Shown here piece after piece: positions 60,812 through 64,000 of a stretch of 64,000 bases of DNA. Positions within the stretch are counted from its first letter, which is position 1. Each line of letters begins with the position of its first letter. The translations under genes and the position numbers were made by a program. Source of the DNA: Sphingomonas insulae. Its GTDB lineage: Bacteria > Pseudomonadota > Alphaproteobacteria > Sphingomonadales > Sphingomonadaceae. The stretch is taken from the NCBI RefSeq assembly GCF_010450875.1, contig NZ_CP048422.1, forward strand, positions 1,395,001 through 1,459,000, given 5' to 3'. Below the pieces are notes generated by a model. The model searched no databases, had not been told where the DNA came from, and worked only from the letters and a program-made list of their open reading frames with translations.

Positions 60812-62161
60812 TTACCGTGGCGCGGCATGGCCTTTCAGGTTGGGCGCGCCATAGGCGATCCGGCGGAGCAGCGTCTCCGCCGGGCCCATTTCGTAGCGCG
60901 ACAGCCACAGCCGGCACAGGATTGCCGATATCGCCCAGATCGCCGCTGCGATCAGCCACAATTGCGGCAGCGAGAACATTCCGACGTAACCCGCCGCATA
61001 GAAGATAAATGCGCAAAGGATCGATTGCAGACAATAGACGCTCAGCGTCATCCGACCCATTGCGCGCAGCGTCACCGCGCGTCCGAGCAGCCCGGTCCGG
61101 AACAGCATCACGGCGAGCCCGACATGGCCAATCGTCATTAATAGCCGCGCAGGCTCGAACGACGCCTCTGCCATGATCCAGCTCCAGCCGGGTACGAGTG
61201 GCGACCCCATGTCGAGTCCGGTGTACGCCATCATCGCGACATGCGCGCTGCGCAACACGAGACCACCTGCATAGCCGCCGACGAGCATCCGGCGATACGT
61301 GGCGATCGGCGCGCTGCCCGTGAGGATGCCCAGCCGGAACAGGGCCATGCCGATCAGCATGAAACTGAGGCTCTCGGCGATATCGACCCAGCCGGTGATC
61401 GTCAGATTTTCACGCATCCAATAACCTGCGCTCCAGTGTAGCAGCCCGATCGGATTGGTGCGCTGGGCGATCCGCTCTGCACGCTGCTGGGGCGTTGGCC
61501 GGATGCTGGCGCGGTGTTCGCGCTCCGCGTCGATCGCGGTACGATCATCCGCGGTGAGCGAGAGGCCGCGCTCCAGCCGCACGGCCGCGACCTGACCCTG
61601 TTCCAGCTGTACGACCTGCTGGTGAGTCCGGAAGGCGGTATTCGCTGCCAGTGCCGTAGTGAGCAGGGCCGCAGCGGTCAGGAGAGCGCGCGGGCGGGCG
61701 GTGCGGAATGCGAGCAGAAAGAGTCCGCTGATCCCGTAATTCCACAGGATTTCACCGGGCCACAGGAACAATAGCCATTGCGCAACGCCAAAGCCCATCA
61801 GGGCGATCGAACGCCGGACCCAGATATCGAGCGGGCGGGGCGATGCGCCGGTGCCATCGGTTCCGCCTTCTGCGCGACGCAACATGATGAGCATGCTCGC
61901 CCCGAACAGAATGGTGAACAAGCCGCGCATCGCGCCCTGAACGAAGATGGTCTGCATGCCCCAGGCCACCCATTCCGCATTCCACCTCGCGGGGAATTTG
62001 GTGAGCGGATAATCCGCCACATCGCCCATGGCGTGGATGTTCATCAGCAGGATGCCGCAGACGGCGATCCCGCGCAGCACGTCAAGCGTGTGGATACGCT
62101 CCGCGGGCGTCGCGGCGCCGATCGGACGATCGAATTCGGCAGTGTGGCGATAATCGAGCAT
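60812..62161 (-). CDS. DUF418 family multi-span membrane protein
   Basis: The 449-residue product has about 10 hydrophobic segments. DUF418 signatures are IHTLDVLRGIAVCGILLMNI near the start, FTILFGASMLIMLRR, YGISGLFLLAFR, and, late, RAMGRMTLSVYCLQSILCAF. The family is found in the inner membrane and its role is unknown (possibly transfer or transport of acyl groups). The ATG at 62161 is chosen for the canonical N-terminus; a TTG 21 codons earlier also opens the frame. Neither has a good ribosome binding site. Confidence 0.85.
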   Translation of the reverse strand: MLDYRHTAEFDRPIGAATPAERIHTLDVLRGIAVCGILLMNIHAMGDVADYPLTKFPARWNAEWVAWGMQTIFVQGAMRGLFTILFGASMLIMLRRAEGGTDGTGASPRPLDIWVRRSIALMGFGVAQWLLFLWPGEILWNYGISGLFLLAFRTARPRALLTAAALLTTALAANTAFRTHQQVVQLEQGQVAAVRLERGLSLTADDRTAIDAEREHRASIRPTPQQRAERIAQRTNPIGLLHWSAGYWMRENLTITGWVDIAESLSFMLIGMALFRLGILTGSAPIATYRRMLVGGYAGGLVLRSAHVAMMAYTGLDMGSPLVPGWSWIMAEASFEPARLLMTIGHVGLAVMLFRTGLLGRAVTLRAMGRMTLSVYCLQSILCAFIFYAAGYVGMFSLPQLWLIAAAIWAISAILCRLWLSRYEMGPAETLLRRIAYGAPNLKGHAAPR

Positions 62162-62367
62162 GTTGGGTAGGCCGCACTGGAATGATCGATACACACGCCC
62201 CCCGGCGTCGATCCCGATGCGCAATCCGTGGCGATCTTACCATCGGTTAATACGTCAGCGCTGCGTTCCAAAGCGGGAAGCGGCAAATCGATCGTGCGAC
62301 GGAACACCCCGCGCCGACACCGGTTCGCTTGAAGAATAACGGCGTTGCGCAAAATTATGGGGGAAAA

Positions 62368-64000
62368 ATGGACGATCGCGGACATCAGGCGGCAAGCCCG
62401 TGGGCGTTGTCCCGCGGCGGGTGGAAGGCGGTGCTGACCCGCACCTGGGCAGAGACGAGCAGCGACAATGTCGGGCTGATCGCGGCCGGCGTCGCCTTCT
62501 ACGGCTTCCTAGCGCTGGTGCCGCTGCTCGGCGCATTCGTGCTGAGCTATGGTTTGATCGCCGATCGCGCGACGGTGATCGCCGACGTCAACCGGTTGGC
62601 ATCGGTCATGCCGGCGGATGCCGCACGGCTGGTCGGCGAGCAACTGCTGAACGTCGTGCAGTCGTCCGACGGCAAGAAGGGGCTGGGTCTGTTGCTGGCC
62701 CTCGCGTTGGCGTTGTTCGGTGCGCGCAACGCGGCGGGCGCCGTCATCACCGCGCTCAACGTCGCCTATGAAGAGGAGGAAAAGCGCGGATTCGTTAAGG
62801 TCAATCTCCTGGCACTTGGCATCACGGCAGCGGCGGTGGTCGTCGCGCTCGTCGCGGCGGTCGCGATCACGGCGCTGGGCAAGTTGCAGGACCTGCTGCC
62901 CGGTGCCCCCGGCTTCGTGGTTGCGGCCGGCAAGCTCGGCTCTTACGCCCTGCTGCTGGTTGCGGGCGCTGGCGCGGCGGCGACCCTGTATCGGTATGGA
63001 CCGTCACGGGCACAGGCACGCTGGATGTGGCTGACCCCGGGGTCGCTGTTCGCGGCGCTGGGCTGGTTGATCCTCAGCCTGGGCTTCGGCCTGTATGTCG
63101 CCAGCTTCGGCAATTACAACGCGACCTACGGTTCGCTCGGCGCGGTCGTCGTGATGCTGACGTGGATGTACCTGTCGAGCTACATTCTGGTGTTCGGGGC
63201 CGAACTCAACGCCGAATTGGAACATCAGACGGCGCACGACACCACCACGGGGATGGCGCGGCCGCTGGGCAGCCGGGGCTCGTGGGTCGCGGATCATGTC
63301 GCAGGAGATAAGGTGGACCGCGTCGCACCGGCCGAAAGCCACCGTCGCCAGCATGGCATGGTATCCGAATTCGCCGTGAGCCGCGTCACGGCGCGCGCGG
63401 CGCAGGTCGCCGGACTGGGCAAGGCCGGGCTGGCGACCAGCGCCACCGCGACGATCGCACTACGGCTGCTGCGCAAGCCGGGTCAGGCACGGGTGGGCAT
63501 GGCGCTGCTGGGGGCCAGTGCGCTGGCGGCGTGGCTGACGCGGGAGCGGATGCAGATTCGCGCCGTCCTGTTCGATCTCGACGGTACGCTCGTCGACAGC
63601 AACGGCTTTCATATCGACGCCTGGGAGAGGGTGTTCCGGGAGGGCGGCCATGTCGTATCGCGTGAGCGGATCGCCGGTCAGATCGGCAAGGGTGGCGACC
63701 TGCTCGTGCCGGCGCTGCTTCCCGATGTTCCGCAGGCGGAACGGAACCGGCTCGCGACGCGACATGGCGAGGTGTTCAAGGCACGCTACCTCGACCTCGT
63801 CCGGCCATTTCCCGGAGCGACGTCGCTGCTGCGCCGCGTCAACGCCAGTGGTCGCCAGGTGGTGCTCGCCTCGTCGGCGAGCGGCGAGGAGCTGGACCAT
63901 TACGTCAGGCTTCTCGGCGTCGAGGGCCTCGTCACGGCCAAGACGTCGAAGGAGGACGTGTCGACCACCAAGCCCGCCGGCGACATCTTCGCCGCCGCCC
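62368..64000 (+). CDS. YihY/BrkB-like membrane protein fused in frame to a HAD phosphatase (runs off window)
   Basis: A single frame of 544 codons without a stop extends from the ATG at 62368 (GGGGG 5 nt upstream) to the right edge. Residues ~15-290 are YihY/BrkB-like with six membrane spans (NVGLIAAGVAFYGFLALVPLL, WMWLTPGSLFAALGWLI, YGSLGAVVVMLTWMYLSSYI). A charged linker follows. Residues ~395 onward are a HAD hydrolase: FDLDGTLVDSNGFH (Asp nucleophile 403), motif II LASSAS, motif III Lys in TTKPAGD. The in-frame fusion is unusual. An internal ATG at 63550 with a GGAG could let the HAD part be made separately. Confidence 0.75.
   Translation, partial: MDDRGHQAASPWALSRGGWKAVLTRTWAETSSDNVGLIAAGVAFYGFLALVPLLGAFVLSYGLIADRATVIADVNRLASVMPADAARLVGEQLLNVVQSSDGKKGLGLLLALALALFGARNAAGAVITALNVAYEEEEKRGFVKVNLLALGITAAAVVVALVAAVAITALGKLQDLLPGAPGFVVAAGKLGSYALLLVAGAGAAATLYRYGPSRAQARWMWLTPGSLFAALGWLILSLGFGLYVASFGNYNATYGSLGAVVVMLTWMYLSSYILVFGAELNAELEHQTAHDTTTGMARPLGSRGSWVADHVAGDKVDRVAPAESHRRQHGMVSEFAVSRVTARAAQVAGLGKAGLATSATATIALRLLRKPGQARVGMALLGASALAAWLTRERMQIRAVLFDLDGTLVDSNGFHIDAWERVFREGGHVVSRERIAGQIGKGGDLLVPALLPDVPQAERNRLATRHGEVFKARYLDLVRPFPGATSLLRRVNASGRQVVLASSASGEELDHYVRLLGVEGLVTAKTSKEDVSTTKPAGDIFAAA

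Overview
This is a GC-rich chromosomal segment of an alphaproteobacterium, most likely Sphingomonas or a close relative in the Sphingomonadaceae. The evidence is two large TonB-dependent receptors beside carbohydrate-degradation genes, a circularly permuted two-piece tmRNA whose tag reads ANDNEALAIAA, a NasS/NasT-type nitrate regulatory pair, and an L-rhamnose 1-dehydrogenase of the non-phosphorylating type known from Sphingomonas. No phage, transposase or CRISPR array is visible.

Region 1 (1-18.9 kb) is a pectin locus aimed mainly at homogalacturonan. It holds a GH43-like propeller cut by the left edge, a GH42 beta-galactosidase, a PL22 oligogalacturonate lyase, a six-hairpin glycosidase of unknown substrate, a TonB receptor, a GH28 pectinase, a GH105-DUF4861 fusion, a PL10 pectate lyase and a FadR-type GntR regulator. 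Two divergent promoters in this block carry related palindromes that are the best candidates for GntR operators. A two-gene unit at 3.6-5.2 kb encodes a small secreted cysteine protein and a pepsin-like or retropepsin-like protein with two DTG motifs.

Region 2 (19-31.4 kb) is a complete nitrate-assimilation block on the minus strand: nasT-nasS, then narK-porin-nirB-nirD, then nasA-cobA. The narK leader has two hairpins with identical AACGAA hexaloops, the second overlapping the 5' arm of a strong terminator. This is what an ANTAR (NasT) antitermination switch should look like.

Region 3 (31.5-43.9 kb) is mixed and largely housekeeping: a frameshifted DUF885 peptidase, an M1 aminopeptidase, a small propeller protein, a DUF937 protein, HrpB helicase, an ETC complex I subunit, a Nudix hydrolase, a TPM-TPM-LemA module, MscL and an Rrf2 regulator. 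The permuted tmRNA follows at about 44 kb.

Region 4 (44.6-60.8 kb) is a second pectin locus aimed at rhamnogalacturonan I and its galactan side chains: a GPH sugar symporter, GH105, GH53 endo-galactanase, GH35 beta-galactosidase, L-rhamnose mutarotase, GH28, L-rhamnose 1-dehydrogenase, an IclR regulator, a 1075-residue TonB receptor and, divergently, a PL11 rhamnogalacturonan lyase. The implied path is backbone cleavage outside or in the periplasm, TonB and GPH uptake, removal of unsaturated uronate by GH105, and entry of rhamnose into oxidation by mutarotase and dehydrogenase. The later rhamnose steps are not in the window.

The right end holds a DUF418 membrane protein and a YihY/BrkB-like membrane protein that reads in frame, with no stop, into a HAD phosphatase domain and leaves the window.
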